Assembly: GCA_017938205.1 (NCBI GenBank)
Contig: JAGBCA010000057.1
Span: forward strand, 1 to 56,115
DNA length: 56,115 nucleotides
From: Clostridia bacterium
GTDB lineage: Bacteria; Bacillota; Clostridia; Oscillospirales; CAG-272
Direction of reading: 5' to 3'
The notes beneath the pieces are model-generated. The model was not told the origin of the DNA. It made no database searches and was given only the letters and a program-made list of their open reading frames with translations. A program made the position numbers and the translations under genes. Of the stretch, positions 14,406 to 22,979 are shown in pieces (the stretch's first letter is position 1; every line of letters starts with the position of its first letter).

Positions 14406-16546
14406 AAAAAATCATCTCTTTATTGCTTGCCTGCACGCTGCTGATCGGTGTAGCGTCTGCCCTCACCGCCTGCGGTGGTGGGAAAGAATCGGATCCAAAA
14501 AACTACAAAACCGGCACCGAGGCGGCAAAGCTTCTGCTCGCCAACACGCGGTTGGACGAAAAAAGCATTTCCAAAAAGCTGGATATCGGCTTAGGCGGCG
14601 GCGCGCACGCCCTTTCCCTTCGTGCGCTTTCAAGCACGCTCTCTTTGGGCGGAGGCGATAACTTTGTGATCTGGGACGATTTCCCCGCGCACAACGAATC
14701 GATGAGCCAGTTTGACAGCTTTATCGAAAATATAGATAACTACGCCATCGATGCCGCAAAGCAGATCACGCACATGAAGGACAATCTCGGCATCGTTGAC
14801 AACTGGGTCGGCAGCGAAAGCTACAAGCAGCTTCTGCACGTAACCGAATCCCGCGACACGCTTTTGACGGTGCAGAACGACGCGCAGGAGGTCTACCACA
14901 GATACACCGACGAAAACGCCAACAATATCTACGAATTATACAGCTCCTTCGTCGCGGAAGAAAGCGGCGAATCGGGCGAGAGCAAGATGCTCCTGATCCC
15001 GGGCGAGAGATATGAAAACTTCTATAACCATTCCTCCGGCTTCACCGATTACGTGATCATCGAAAACACGCGCGGCTATTGGATGCTCAATCGCTTCTCC
15101 TACAGCAAGATCACGGAGGACGGCACCGAAATGATCAATTTCTTCCCCGCCGTGATCCGCGACGGACTCTGCTACATGGCTTGGCTCTCCGCCAGCACGC
15201 ATCCCGGTCTCTCGAGTGATCTGCACGTAGATAGCTTCTCCGTGGTTGACGTGGCAACCGGAAGAGAGCTTCTGCGCGTGCAGCCCGACAATGGCGCCAC
15301 CGTATTCCATCTTCCCTTCTCCGCGATCAAGCAGGGATTCCTTTCCGTCGGCTCCGACGACCACTTCTACAACGAGGATATTGGGTACTACTACACGGGC
15401 TTGCTTCGCGAGCTGAACCTGGTAAGCGGTACGATCGCAAGCCGGGATCGTGGCGATCTTGCCGAGGGCGAGATCGGATTCACGGGCGGCTTCGTTTCCT
15501 ACGACCACCAAAGGGAGATCCACCACGGCAGCATTACGCTGACGCACAAGCGCGAGGGCTTTTCGCTCAGCGACTCGATGCATGCGCTGAACGGCTTCCT
15601 GACCGCAAACGGTATCACGCTTTACCGCTCGACTGCGGATATTCACGAGGCGCTCAACCACGCACAGCTTCTCGGCGAGGACTTCGGAAAATCCTTCTCC
15701 TGGTACGGCCATAACGCCGCCACGATCGAGGGAATGAAGCTGGCAAGAGCCGAGCTGGATGCCGAGCTGAAGAGCGCATGGAAGCTGATCTCGGACCGCA
15801 AAAACCTGCCCGTCACCACACCCGTGGCAACCGAGGATAAGCCCTTGCTTCCCTCCTTTGCACCTCTTTCGGTAACGCTCGGCGGCGATAGCCGCTACGA
15901 AAACGGCGAGATCCACGTTGCCTCCGTCAGCGCCTCGCTTACGGAAACCCTGCTTCTTGAGGAGGGCAAGAGCTACGTTCTGAAGCTCGCGCTCTCGATG
16001 CTGGATGCAAGCGGCAACCCGATCCCCGTCAACACCCTGCCTTTAGCAAGCGGCAATGCCGTCACCTTCGCAAAAGACGGCATCAGTCTCACCGCCTCGG
16101 GCACGCTGACGGTGCCGAAGAATCTTTCGCAAGGCAATTACGCCGTGGTGGTTTACGCCGCAACGAAGGACGAGGGCATCCGCGTGAGCGAGCTCGTCAA
16201 GATCGGCCGCTTCTCCCCCGCAACCGAAACGCTGGAATCCGAGGCAATGGATATTGCGATCTCGGCAAATGAAAACGGCTGCGCCGTGAAGTACACCGTC
16301 AAGAACGTATTGACGCTGAACGTCGCCGCAACGAAGGCCTCCTATTCCTACGACGAGATCTATCGCATCCTGATGCTTGAGGTCATCAAGAAGGGCACAC
16401 CGAAGCTTGACGCCGCCGTTACGCTCGCAGACGGCTCCGCCGTCGCGCTCGATGCCTCGCTCGGCAAGGGCAGCTACCGCATTACGTGCTATCTTCCCAC
16501 GGCGGACGGCCTCGCAGAGAGCTACGTGTATCTCAATCTAAATTAA
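14402..16546 (+). CDS. Large lipoprotein of unknown function
   Basis: The start at 14402 is preceded by GGAGGAAACCT and gives a textbook lipoprotein signal: KK, a hydrophobic core and the lipobox LTAC with Cys24; the longer open frame upstream has no support. The mature part of about 690 residues is predicted to sit on the outer face of the membrane. It contains an acidic, aromatic-rich region (about 60-500) and C-terminal stretches rich in short beta strands (about 510-714) that look like Ig-like or fibronectin-like folds. No enzyme motif is seen. It overlaps the Cys-rich gene by 4 bp and ends at a strong terminator. Confidence 0.8.
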   Translation: MKKIISLLLACTLLIGVASALTACGGGKESDPKNYKTGTEAAKLLLANTRLDEKSISKKLDIGLGGGAHALSLRALSSTLSLGGGDNFVIWDDFPAHNESMSQFDSFIENIDNYAIDAAKQITHMKDNLGIVDNWVGSESYKQLLHVTESRDTLLTVQNDAQEVYHRYTDENANNIYELYSSFVAEESGESGESKMLLIPGERYENFYNHSSGFTDYVIIENTRGYWMLNRFSYSKITEDGTEMINFFPAVIRDGLCYMAWLSASTHPGLSSDLHVDSFSVVDVATGRELLRVQPDNGATVFHLPFSAIKQGFLSVGSDDHFYNEDIGYYYTGLLRELNLVSGTIASRDRGDLAEGEIGFTGGFVSYDHQREIHHGSITLTHKREGFSLSDSMHALNGFLTANGITLYRSTADIHEALNHAQLLGEDFGKSFSWYGHNAATIEGMKLARAELDAELKSAWKLISDRKNLPVTTPVATEDKPLLPSFAPLSVTLGGDSRYENGEIHVASVSASLTETLLLEEGKSYVLKLALSMLDASGNPIPVNTLPLASGNAVTFAKDGISLTASGTLTVPKNLSQGNYAVVVYAATKDEGIRVSELVKIGRFSPATETLESEAMDIAISANENGCAVKYTVKNVLTLNVAATKASYSYDEIYRILMLEVIKKGTPKLDAAVTLADGSAVALDASLGKGSYRITCYLPTADGLAESYVYLNLN

Positions 16547-16557
16547 ATTTCTCCCTA

Positions 16558-16597
16558 AAAAAGATCAGGGCTACCGCTCGGTAGCCCTGATCTTTTC
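16558..16597. terminator. Bidirectional terminator
   Basis: AAAAGATCAGGGCTACC pairs perfectly with GGTAGCCCTGATCTTTT around a 4-nt loop. It separates the plus-strand lipoprotein gene from the minus-strand housekeeping run and can serve both. Confidence 0.92.
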
Positions 16598-16640
16598 ATT
16601 CATTTTTTTAAAGCGTTATAAAAATGCTTGCGGCGTGCCG

Positions 16641-17594
16641 TCACCGCATCAGGCGGAAGTCGCTGCACTTATCGAAGGAAAGGATCTGATAATCCGCGCC
16701 GATCAGGCGGGAATAAATGCGGTCCTCGTACTTTTCGCGCAGCTGCATCGGCGGCACGTTCGTGGAGATCACGGTGGAGAGCCCCTTATTCTGTCTTTCG
16801 TTCAAAAGATTATAAAGGCAGCTGACCGTGAAGGCGTTGGTAAACTCCGTACCGAGATCGTCAAGGATCAGGAGCGTGCATTCCATATATTTTTCAGCCC
16901 TGCTCTCGGTCTGCGTATAGCCCGAATGGAAGCGGTCCTGCTCAAAGGCGGACATAACGTTTTGCGAGGTCTCGTAGATCACGTCAAAGCCGAGATCCAG
17001 CACCGTGCGTGCAATGGCGGTGGTCAGATGCGTTTTGCCTGCGCCCGTTGTACCAACGAGAAAGAGATTGCCGCGCTTTTCGCGGAAATTCTCGGCATAG
17101 GCCTTGGCGGCAGCAAAATTTGACTTCATACGGCGATATACCTCCTCGCCGTCCTTCTTATACCGCTCAAGGTCGAAGTTTTTAAAGGATTGGCGATCCA
17201 AAAGATCTCCCATACCCGAGGTGCGGAAGTTCTCGCGGATCAGCGCCTCACGCAGGCACTCGCACATCTTCGTGTCCACGTAGCCGGTATCCGAGCATTT
17301 TTTGCAGGTGTACTGCGGCTCGGTGTAGTCCGCGCCGTAGCCGAGCGATACGAGCAGATCGCGGCGCTTCTCGCAAAGCTCCTGATTGCGCGCACGCACG
17401 GGGGCAAGATCTCCGCCTGCGCAGGCCGTGCGGAAAATGGCAAGCCCGGTGCGCGTGAGCTCCTCGTCGATTTTTCGGATCTCGGCGCTCTTCGCTCTGA
17501 CCTCTTCATTATGAAGCTCTGCCGTTGCCACGGCGGCCATGCGGCGATTTTCGATCTCGTCCTTTACTTTTTTATAATTTCCGGAAATATACAT
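16641..17594 (-). CDS. DnaC/DnaI-like primosomal AAA+ ATPase
   Basis: The 317-residue protein has an N-terminal region with a four-Cys motif (Cys97, Cys100, Cys111, Cys113), Walker A GTTGAGKT (181-188), Walker B-like LLILDDLGTE and a sensor ISTN. This is the helicase-loader architecture (DnaI/DnaC), which loads the replicative helicase during initiation or restart. It follows a DnaD-like gene, the common arrangement in Clostridia. It is the last gene of the minus-strand run. ATG follows AAAGGAATATCAAAA. Confidence 0.9.
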   Translation of the reverse strand: MYISGNYKKVKDEIENRRMAAVATAELHNEEVRAKSAEIRKIDEELTRTGLAIFRTACAGGDLAPVRARNQELCEKRRDLLVSLGYGADYTEPQYTCKKCSDTGYVDTKMCECLREALIRENFRTSGMGDLLDRQSFKNFDLERYKKDGEEVYRRMKSNFAAAKAYAENFREKRGNLFLVGTTGAGKTHLTTAIARTVLDLGFDVIYETSQNVMSAFEQDRFHSGYTQTESRAEKYMECTLLILDDLGTEFTNAFTVSCLYNLLNERQNKGLSTVISTNVPPMQLREKYEDRIYSRLIGADYQILSFDKCSDFRLMR

Positions 17595-17633
17595 TTTTGA
17601 TATTCCTTTCGGCTGAAATCACAGGGTATAATT

Positions 17634-18608
17634 TTATTTTGTTTCGGCATCGGAGTCTGCCGTTCCGTAGCTGCGCTCCAAGGCTCTTTGGAAGGCATCC
17701 ATGGTATCGAAGGTTCCGTATTTCGGCGTTTCCTTTTTTCGGCGCGTGCCTTGCGTGGCCGCCGCCTTCGCATCCGCCGCCGCGGCCGCATTTTCGGCCT
17801 TGTGCCGTTCACTTGCGGCATCCGCCTCTGCGGGGCTGAAGATGCCTGCGTTATACCAGTTCGTCAGAACGGTATCCATATATTCGTAGGAGCGCTTGCC
17901 GCCGAGCTGCATCGTCGTCAGATCATAGGCCTTGCCGATCATTTCCTCACCAAAGCCAAAGGCTCCCACCCATTTAGAGAAAAGTGCACGCTCCGCATCC
18001 GAGAGCCTGCCGCGAATACCAAGAACGCGGCGCACCGTGCGCTCGTATTCGCCCTTCTCTTCTCTCTCTTCAAAATAATGCATCAGCGCCTCGTGGCTGT
18101 CAATGCCCTGCTTATGCAGGCCGATCGCGCGGTTCACGAGCGCCTTGACCGAGCAGGCCGAGCGCGAGCGCATATCCGCAAAGAGACTGAGAATAAATTC
18201 CTCACCAAGCCCATACTGCTCGTAAAGGCAGGTGATGTCCTCGATCTCCCAGCGCTCCAGCACGGGCTTTTTCATCAGTGCCGCGCAATCCTCAAGCAGC
18301 GCACCGAGCGCATGATCGCGTATGGTGGCGGCAACGGCCGTGCCCGTGCGCGCCTCAAATATCTCGGCCGCACGCGGAGCAAATTCGGTCACAACACCGT
18401 CCTCTGCGATCTGCACGAGCCCCGCATCCGAAAGATAGCGGAGCGCATCCGAAACACGCGCCGAGCGGAGTGCAAGCGCCCTTGCAAGCGTCTCCTCGCT
18501 CTGTGCGCCGTCCGTATAAAGCAATATCAGGAGCGCAAGCTCCTCCTTGGAGCATTCCCTGAGCGTGTCCGCATCCGGCCACGCCTTAAATATGTATGAG
18601 ATATTCAT
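17634..18608 (-). CDS. DnaD-like primosomal protein
   Basis: The 324-residue protein has a winged-helix-like N-terminal domain (about 1-90: LARALALRSARVSDALRYL) and the DnaB/DnaD C-terminal helical domain (about 205-265: FSKWVGAFGFGEEMIGKAYD then YMDTVLTNWYNAGIF, the YxxxILxxW signature). It is followed by an Ala-rich, charged linker tail. Its role is replication initiation and restart together with the neighbouring loader ATPase. It starts 3 bp after the rex stop. Confidence 0.88.
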   Translation of the reverse strand: MNISYIFKAWPDADTLRECSKEELALLILLYTDGAQSEETLARALALRSARVSDALRYLSDAGLVQIAEDGVVTEFAPRAAEIFEARTGTAVAATIRDHALGALLEDCAALMKKPVLERWEIEDITCLYEQYGLGEEFILSLFADMRSRSACSVKALVNRAIGLHKQGIDSHEALMHYFEEREEKGEYERTVRRVLGIRGRLSDAERALFSKWVGAFGFGEEMIGKAYDLTTMQLGGKRSYEYMDTVLTNWYNAGIFSPAEADAASERHKAENAAAAADAKAAATQGTRRKKETPKYGTFDTMDAFQRALERSYGTADSDAETK

Positions 18609-18611
18609 ATG

Positions 18612-19319
18612 TTATTTCTCTTCGGCGCCGAGCCCTGCCGCGCGGTTCTTCACCTCGTAGCAAAGCGTCATCAGTGAGTCACCCAGATGGATATTCTCCA
18701 CAACCACCGATTCGTCCTCTACCTTGAGCTCCATGTTGGCGAAGTTCCAGATGCCCTTGATGCCAACCTTGACGAGCACGTCCGTTACGCTCTTGGCGGC
18801 CTCCTTGGGAACGGTCAGCACCGCAATGTCAATGCGGTTTTCCTCACAGAACGAACCAAGGCTGTCTACGTGATACACGGGAATGCCGTAGATCTCCGTA
18901 CCAACGAGCGACTGATTGGTATCAAACATGGCCGCACGGGTCACGCCGCGGCGGTCAAACATATGCGTGGCGGCGAGGGCACGGCCAAGGTTACCCGCAC
19001 CGATGATCACGGCGCGATAGCCCTCCGTGGTGCCGAGAAGCTCGCCGATCTTGCCGTGCAGATACTTCACGTTGTAGCCGTAGCCCTGCTGACCGAAGCC
19101 GCCAAAGCAGTTGAGATCCTGGCGGATCTGCGAGGCGGTTACGCCCATCATGGAGGCAAGCTCCTTGGAGGAAATACGCATTTTTCCTGCGCGGATCAGA
19201 TCTCCGAGATAGCGATGGTAGCGCGGCAAACGACGGATCACCGCAGGCGAAACGTCGGTATAATGAAGGAGCTCCTCCTTCTTTTCAATGATGCCGGGAA
19301 CTTTGTCAATGGATTGCAT
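18612..19319 (-). CDS. rex: Redox-sensing transcriptional repressor Rex
   Basis: The 235-residue protein has the Rex N-terminal winged helix (VIRRLPRYHRYLGDL and SSKELASMMGVTASQIRQDL, with the recognition-helix end FGGFGQQGYGYNV) and the NADH-binding Rossmann motif IIGAGNLGRAL (about residues 104-114). Rex senses the NADH/NAD ratio and represses fermentation and respiration genes. It sits between tsaD and the DnaD-like gene in the same transcription direction. Confidence 0.95.
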   Translation of the reverse strand: MQSIDKVPGIIEKKEELLHYTDVSPAVIRRLPRYHRYLGDLIRAGKMRISSKELASMMGVTASQIRQDLNCFGGFGQQGYGYNVKYLHGKIGELLGTTEGYRAVIIGAGNLGRALAATHMFDRRGVTRAAMFDTNQSLVGTEIYGIPVYHVDSLGSFCEENRIDIAVLTVPKEAAKSVTDVLVKVGIKGIWNFANMELKVEDESVVVENIHLGDSLMTLCYEVKNRAAGLGAEEK

Positions 19320-19342
19320 AACAGTTATATCCTTTATTATTT

Positions 19343-20434
19343 TTATACAATGGAATCGGCGGCACTTGCATTCAGGGAGGAGGCGGCCGTATGCCCCGCG
19401 GTATATTCGTAATACCCCTGCGCGCCGATCATAGCGGCGTTATCGCCGCAGAGCGAGAGCGAGGGAATATGAAGCGTAACACCCGCCTTTTTCGCCACCT
19501 CGGCAATTCTTCTGCGCAGGTGCGAGTTGGCGGCAACACCGCCCGCCATCACGAGAGAGGCCACTTGGTACCGAGAAAGCGCCTCCTCGGTCTTTTTCGC
19601 GACGGCCTCGACGGCCTCGTAGGTATAGCGTGCGGCAAAGAGTGCCTTATCAAACGCCTCACCGCTTTGCTCGAAGCGGTGCAGAAGATTGATCGCGGCG
19701 GTTTTCAGCCCGGAGAAGGAAAAATCAAGGCTTCCGTCACCAAGTGCGGGCGAGGGCAAATGCATGGTCTTGTCCTTATACGCCGCGCTCTTCTTATACA
19801 GCGAGAGCGGCGCGTTTTCCTTGCCCGTGGCAGCGGCAAAGCCCTCGGCGGCAAGACGGTCAAAGCCTGCACCTGCAGGATAAGGAATGCCGATCAGGCG
19901 GCCGATCTTATCAAAGGACTCGCCGATGGCGTCATCCCTCGTCGTGCCGACGATCGAAAGATCCGTATACGAATCTACAAGATAAAACGCAGTATGTCCG
20001 CCCGAAAGCGCCATTGCAAGAAAGGGCGGCTCGGGCAGGGGCGGCTCTCCGAGATAGGCGGCCGCAATATGCCCCTTGATATGATCCACCGCCACCAAGG
20101 GGATCCGATTTGCCGCGGCCAGCGATTTTGCAAAATTCACGCCGACGAGCAGAGCGCCGATCAGTCCCGGCTGAGCCGTGACGGCAACGAGATCGATATC
20201 CCCCACGGTGAGAGAGGCACGCTCCATCGCCTCATAGGTCACCGTGCTGACCGCCTCAATGTGCGCGCGGCTGGCGATCTCGGGCACAACGCCACCGTAG
20301 AGCCTATGCGTTTCGATCTGCGAGGCAACGATGCTTGAGAGAACGGAAAAGCCGCTCTCATCATGCGTCAGCACGGCCGCCGCCGTTTCGTCACACGAGC
20401 TTTCTATAGCCAGAATGTTCATCTTTTTCGTCAT
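19343..20434 (-). CDS. tsaD: tRNA N6-adenosine threonylcarbamoyltransferase
   Basis: Catalyses the last step of t6A37 formation in ANN-decoding tRNAs. The 363-residue ASKHA-fold protein begins with the phosphate loop IESSCDETAAAVL and has the metal-binding HIKGH, the GGHT motif (ALSGGHT) and the C-terminal MAGGVAANSHLR. It lies 21 bp after rimI, a common pairing; partners TsaB and TsaE are not in this window. The start at 20434 has an AAAGG site 9 bases upstream; Met5 is an alternative. Confidence 0.95.
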   Translation of the reverse strand: MTKKMNILAIESSCDETAAAVLTHDESGFSVLSSIVASQIETHRLYGGVVPEIASRAHIEAVSTVTYEAMERASLTVGDIDLVAVTAQPGLIGALLVGVNFAKSLAAANRIPLVAVDHIKGHIAAAYLGEPPLPEPPFLAMALSGGHTAFYLVDSYTDLSIVGTTRDDAIGESFDKIGRLIGIPYPAGAGFDRLAAEGFAAATGKENAPLSLYKKSAAYKDKTMHLPSPALGDGSLDFSFSGLKTAAINLLHRFEQSGEAFDKALFAARYTYEAVEAVAKKTEEALSRYQVASLVMAGGVAANSHLRRRIAEVAKKAGVTLHIPSLSLCGDNAAMIGAQGYYEYTAGHTAASSLNASAADSIV

Positions 20435-20455
20435 TTATGTAAACCTTTGTTTCCT

Positions 20456-20908
20456 TTATTCCTTAAAACCGTCTCTGTGCATGAGCAGCGCATCCGCCAC
20501 GGGATCGTGATAATATCTCTTACGAAGGCCGTATTCCGAAAACCCAAAGCGGCGATACAAGGAGATCGCCTGTGCGTTATCCGCCCGCACCTCCAAAAAG
20601 AGCGTGTCACATCCGCGTGCCGCGGCCTCCGAAAGAAAGGCCTCCGTCAAACGGCCGCCGATGCCTCTTTTTCTGTGCGTGGGATACACGCCGATGCGAA
20701 GCAGCTCGCCCTCGGGTGCAAGAAGAGAGGCAAGAAGATAGCCAACAGCCGCTCCGTCACACACCGCGACGAAAGCCGCCGTGAAAGGAGAAGCAAGCGT
20801 TTGCGCAAGGCTTCTTTCAGACCATGCGTCCGAGAACAAAAGCGCCTCCGCTTCGGCAAGCATCGGAGCATCTGCCGCCGTGGCGGCTCGGATCGTTATA
20901 TCAGTCAA
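20456..20908 (-). CDS. rimI: Ribosomal protein S18-alanine N-acetyltransferase-like GNAT
   Basis: A 150-residue single-domain GNAT with the acetyl-CoA motif A (PTHRKRGIGGRL, matching RxxGxG/A) and the RimI-typical LEVRADNAQAISLYRRFGF segment. RimI acetylates the N-terminus of ribosomal protein S18, and its place directly before tsaD is the standard neighbourhood. It overlaps the end of galU by 8 bp, so it is translationally coupled to it. Another N-acetyltransferase role is possible but less likely. Confidence 0.9.
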   Translation of the reverse strand: MTDITIRAATAADAPMLAEAEALLFSDAWSERSLAQTLASPFTAAFVAVCDGAAVGYLLASLLAPEGELLRIGVYPTHRKRGIGGRLTEAFLSEAAARGCDTLFLEVRADNAQAISLYRRFGFSEYGLRKRYYHDPVADALLMHRDGFKE

Positions 20909-21782
20909 GTGTTTTCACAAAGTCCTTGAGGAAGGCCTTAAACTCCTCTTTTGTTTCGGGATGCAGGGCGCCTCTGACCACGTTGGCCTTTAAAAAGCCG
21001 ATCTTCGCACCCATATCAAAGCGCTCGCCCTCAAAATCAAGCGCCAGAACGCCCTCCGTGCGTGCCTTTTTCTTAATCGCATCGGTGAGCTGATACTCTC
21101 CGCCCGCACCGGGCTCGAGCGCATCGATAATATCAAACACGTCCGGCGTGAGAAGCACGCGACCGAGGATCGAGTAATTCGAAAACTCCTCGCCCTTTTT
21201 CGGCTTTTCGATCATATCGTCACAGAAAAAGAGCGTTTTGCTTCCCTCCACGGGCTCAACCTTCAGAGAGCTGTATTTCGATACCCATTCGGGCGCCACG
21301 GGCTTCACGCCCACCACGCATTTTCCGCTTTTCTCATACACGTCCATCATCTGACGGCAGACGGGTGCTTCGGAGAAAATAATATCATCGCCGTACAGCA
21401 CCATAAACGGCTCGTCCCCCACGAAGGAGCGTGCGCGGCCGACCGCATGGCCAAGCCCCTTCGTCTCCTTCTGGCGCAGAAAATACACGTTGGCAAGATC
21501 TGCGATCTTTCGCAGCATCCGCACGTCCTCCTCCCTGCCCTTTGCGAGCAAGGCCTTTTCGTATTCGATCGACAGATCGAAGAAATCTTCCATCGCATCC
21601 TTATCGCGGTTGGTAATGATCAGAACGTCGGTGATGCCGCTTTCAGCGGCCTCCTTCACGAGATAATACACCGCAGGCAGATCCACGATCGGGAGCATCT
21701 CCTTCGGCACGGCGTGCGAGATCGGCAGCATACGCGTGCCGAGTCCTGCGGCGGGAATGATCGCTTTGGTAATTTTTTTCAT
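20901..21782 (-). CDS. galU: UTP-glucose-1-phosphate uridylyltransferase
   Basis: Makes UDP-glucose for cell wall glycans and glycolipids. The 293-residue protein has the nucleotide-binding start PAAGLGTRMLPISHAVPKEM, the VDLPAVYYLVKEA segment, FMVLYGDDI and the EYQLTDAI region near the end. An AAAGGAAAGGAAT site precedes ATG 21782. It sits between rbfA and rimI, a placement without an obvious pathway link. Confidence 0.95.
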   Translation of the reverse strand: MKKITKAIIPAAGLGTRMLPISHAVPKEMLPIVDLPAVYYLVKEAAESGITDVLIITNRDKDAMEDFFDLSIEYEKALLAKGREEDVRMLRKIADLANVYFLRQKETKGLGHAVGRARSFVGDEPFMVLYGDDIIFSEAPVCRQMMDVYEKSGKCVVGVKPVAPEWVSKYSSLKVEPVEGSKTLFFCDDMIEKPKKGEEFSNYSILGRVLLTPDVFDIIDALEPGAGGEYQLTDAIKKKARTEGVLALDFEGERFDMGAKIGFLKANVVRGALHPETKEEFKAFLKDFVKTLD

Positions 21783-21855
21783 ATTCCTTTCCTTTCTTCA
21801 TCCGTTCCGTTTTGGGATCGGAGATTCGAAAAGCATCCTTTTCCTCCAAGGGCAC

Positions 21856-22245
21856 TCAGCCCTCGGCATCCTCCTCGGATACGGGAGCGGCGGCCTCGCG
21901 CTCCTTGCGCTCGGCAGCAATATCCTCCAGAAGCTTTGCAATATGTGCACCGTGCTCCATGCCGTTGTCCTTCACAAAATGAAGCTCGGGGGTGATGCGC
22001 AGATTCAGAGTGATCGCAAGGTGGTGGCGAAGCATGCCGGTGCATTTTTCAAGCCCGACCAACGCCTCCTTAAAATCTCCCATACAGGAATAATACACCG
22101 TTGCGATCTTAAGATCGGGCGCAACCGACGCCTTGGTGATGCTCACAAAGTTGTTCACAACGCGCGGCTCGCGCACGTCACGCAAAGCAACGTTGAGCTC
22201 CTGTGCCACGGCGTCGTTGATGCGACCGCGTCTGTACTTTGACAT
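21856..22245 (-). CDS. rbfA: 30S ribosome-binding factor A
   Basis: The 129-residue protein has the KH-like RbfA layout: N-terminal RRGRINDAVAQELNVAL, central VSITKASVAPDLKIATVYYS and the RHHLAITLNLRITPELHF signature. It helps mature 16S rRNA and 30S subunits, notably in the cold. The C-terminal 20 residues are a low-complexity acidic and Ala-rich tail. It follows murI by 29 bp in the same run; usual partners such as infB and truB are absent here. Confidence 0.93.
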   Translation of the reverse strand: MSKYRRGRINDAVAQELNVALRDVREPRVVNNFVSITKASVAPDLKIATVYYSCMGDFKEALVGLEKCTGMLRHHLAITLNLRITPELHFVKDNGMEHGAHIAKLLEDIAAERKEREAAAPVSEEDAEG

Positions 22246-22274
22246 AATGTATCCTCACTTTTTCATGATCTTTT

Positions 22275-22979
22275 TTATTTTCGTCCGTATGCGGAAACGA
22301 GATAGGTAAACCGTCCCTCGCCCCTAAGCATTTCCTGCGGCAGCGTGCGCACGAGTGCTTCGCTTCCAATGCGCGCGGGTGATAAAATGTGCAAGCCGCC
22401 GTAAAGCGAGCGGATGGCCTCTTCAAAATAGGGAAAATGCGTGCAGCCAAGCACCAACGTATCCACGCCTCTGTATAAAAGCGGAAGGATAGCGCGCTCC
22501 AGGGCATCCTGTACGCCCGCATCCGCAAGGCTCGTTTTCCCGGCCTCCGCAAGCGCCACCAAGGGCTGCGCGGCACTGCGCTCGATCGGGCGCGTGCATC
22601 CGTACCGTGAAAGTGCATGGGAGAGCGCATCGCTGCGCACGGTTGCCTCCGTGGCAATGATGCCAACGCGGCCGCGGCAAGCGGCGATCCGCTCGGCAAC
22701 AAAGGGTAAGATCGGGATCACCAAGGGCTGCAAGGACCTCGGCAATCGCTCGTGCAGACAAGAGGCCGTGATGCAGGCAAGCACCACCCGCTCCGCGCCA
22801 CGCGCAAGCAAGGCCTCGATGCCATGCGTCAGCAGAGGCAAAAGCTCCTCCGGGCTCTTCGTTCCGTACGGGGCGTTTGCGGCATCGGCAAGATACAAAA
22901 CGTCTGCCGTGGGGCATCTTCGGCAGAAAGCCCTTGCCACCGTAAGACCGCCGATCCCGCTATCAAGCAGGGCGAGCAA
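22275..22979 (-). CDS. murI: Glutamate racemase (with Asn-to-Ile change in the active-site motif)
   Basis: Supplies D-glutamate for peptidoglycan. The 234-residue protein has the family start LLDSGIGGLTVARA, DAANAPYGTKS, the first catalytic Cys69 in ACITAS and the second in LGCTHFP. In nearly all members I know the first motif is ACNTAS; here residue 70 is Ile (ATC, one base from AAC). That Asn normally contacts the substrate, so activity may be altered. It overlaps the ddl 3' end by 17 bp and precedes rbfA. It is also short of the usual 250-270 residues, with no obvious truncation. Confidence 0.88.
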   Translation of the reverse strand: MLALLDSGIGGLTVARAFCRRCPTADVLYLADAANAPYGTKSPEELLPLLTHGIEALLARGAERVVLACITASCLHERLPRSLQPLVIPILPFVAERIAACRGRVGIIATEATVRSDALSHALSRYGCTRPIERSAAQPLVALAEAGKTSLADAGVQDALERAILPLLYRGVDTLVLGCTHFPYFEEAIRSLYGGLHILSPARIGSEALVRTLPQEMLRGEGRFTYLVSAYGRK

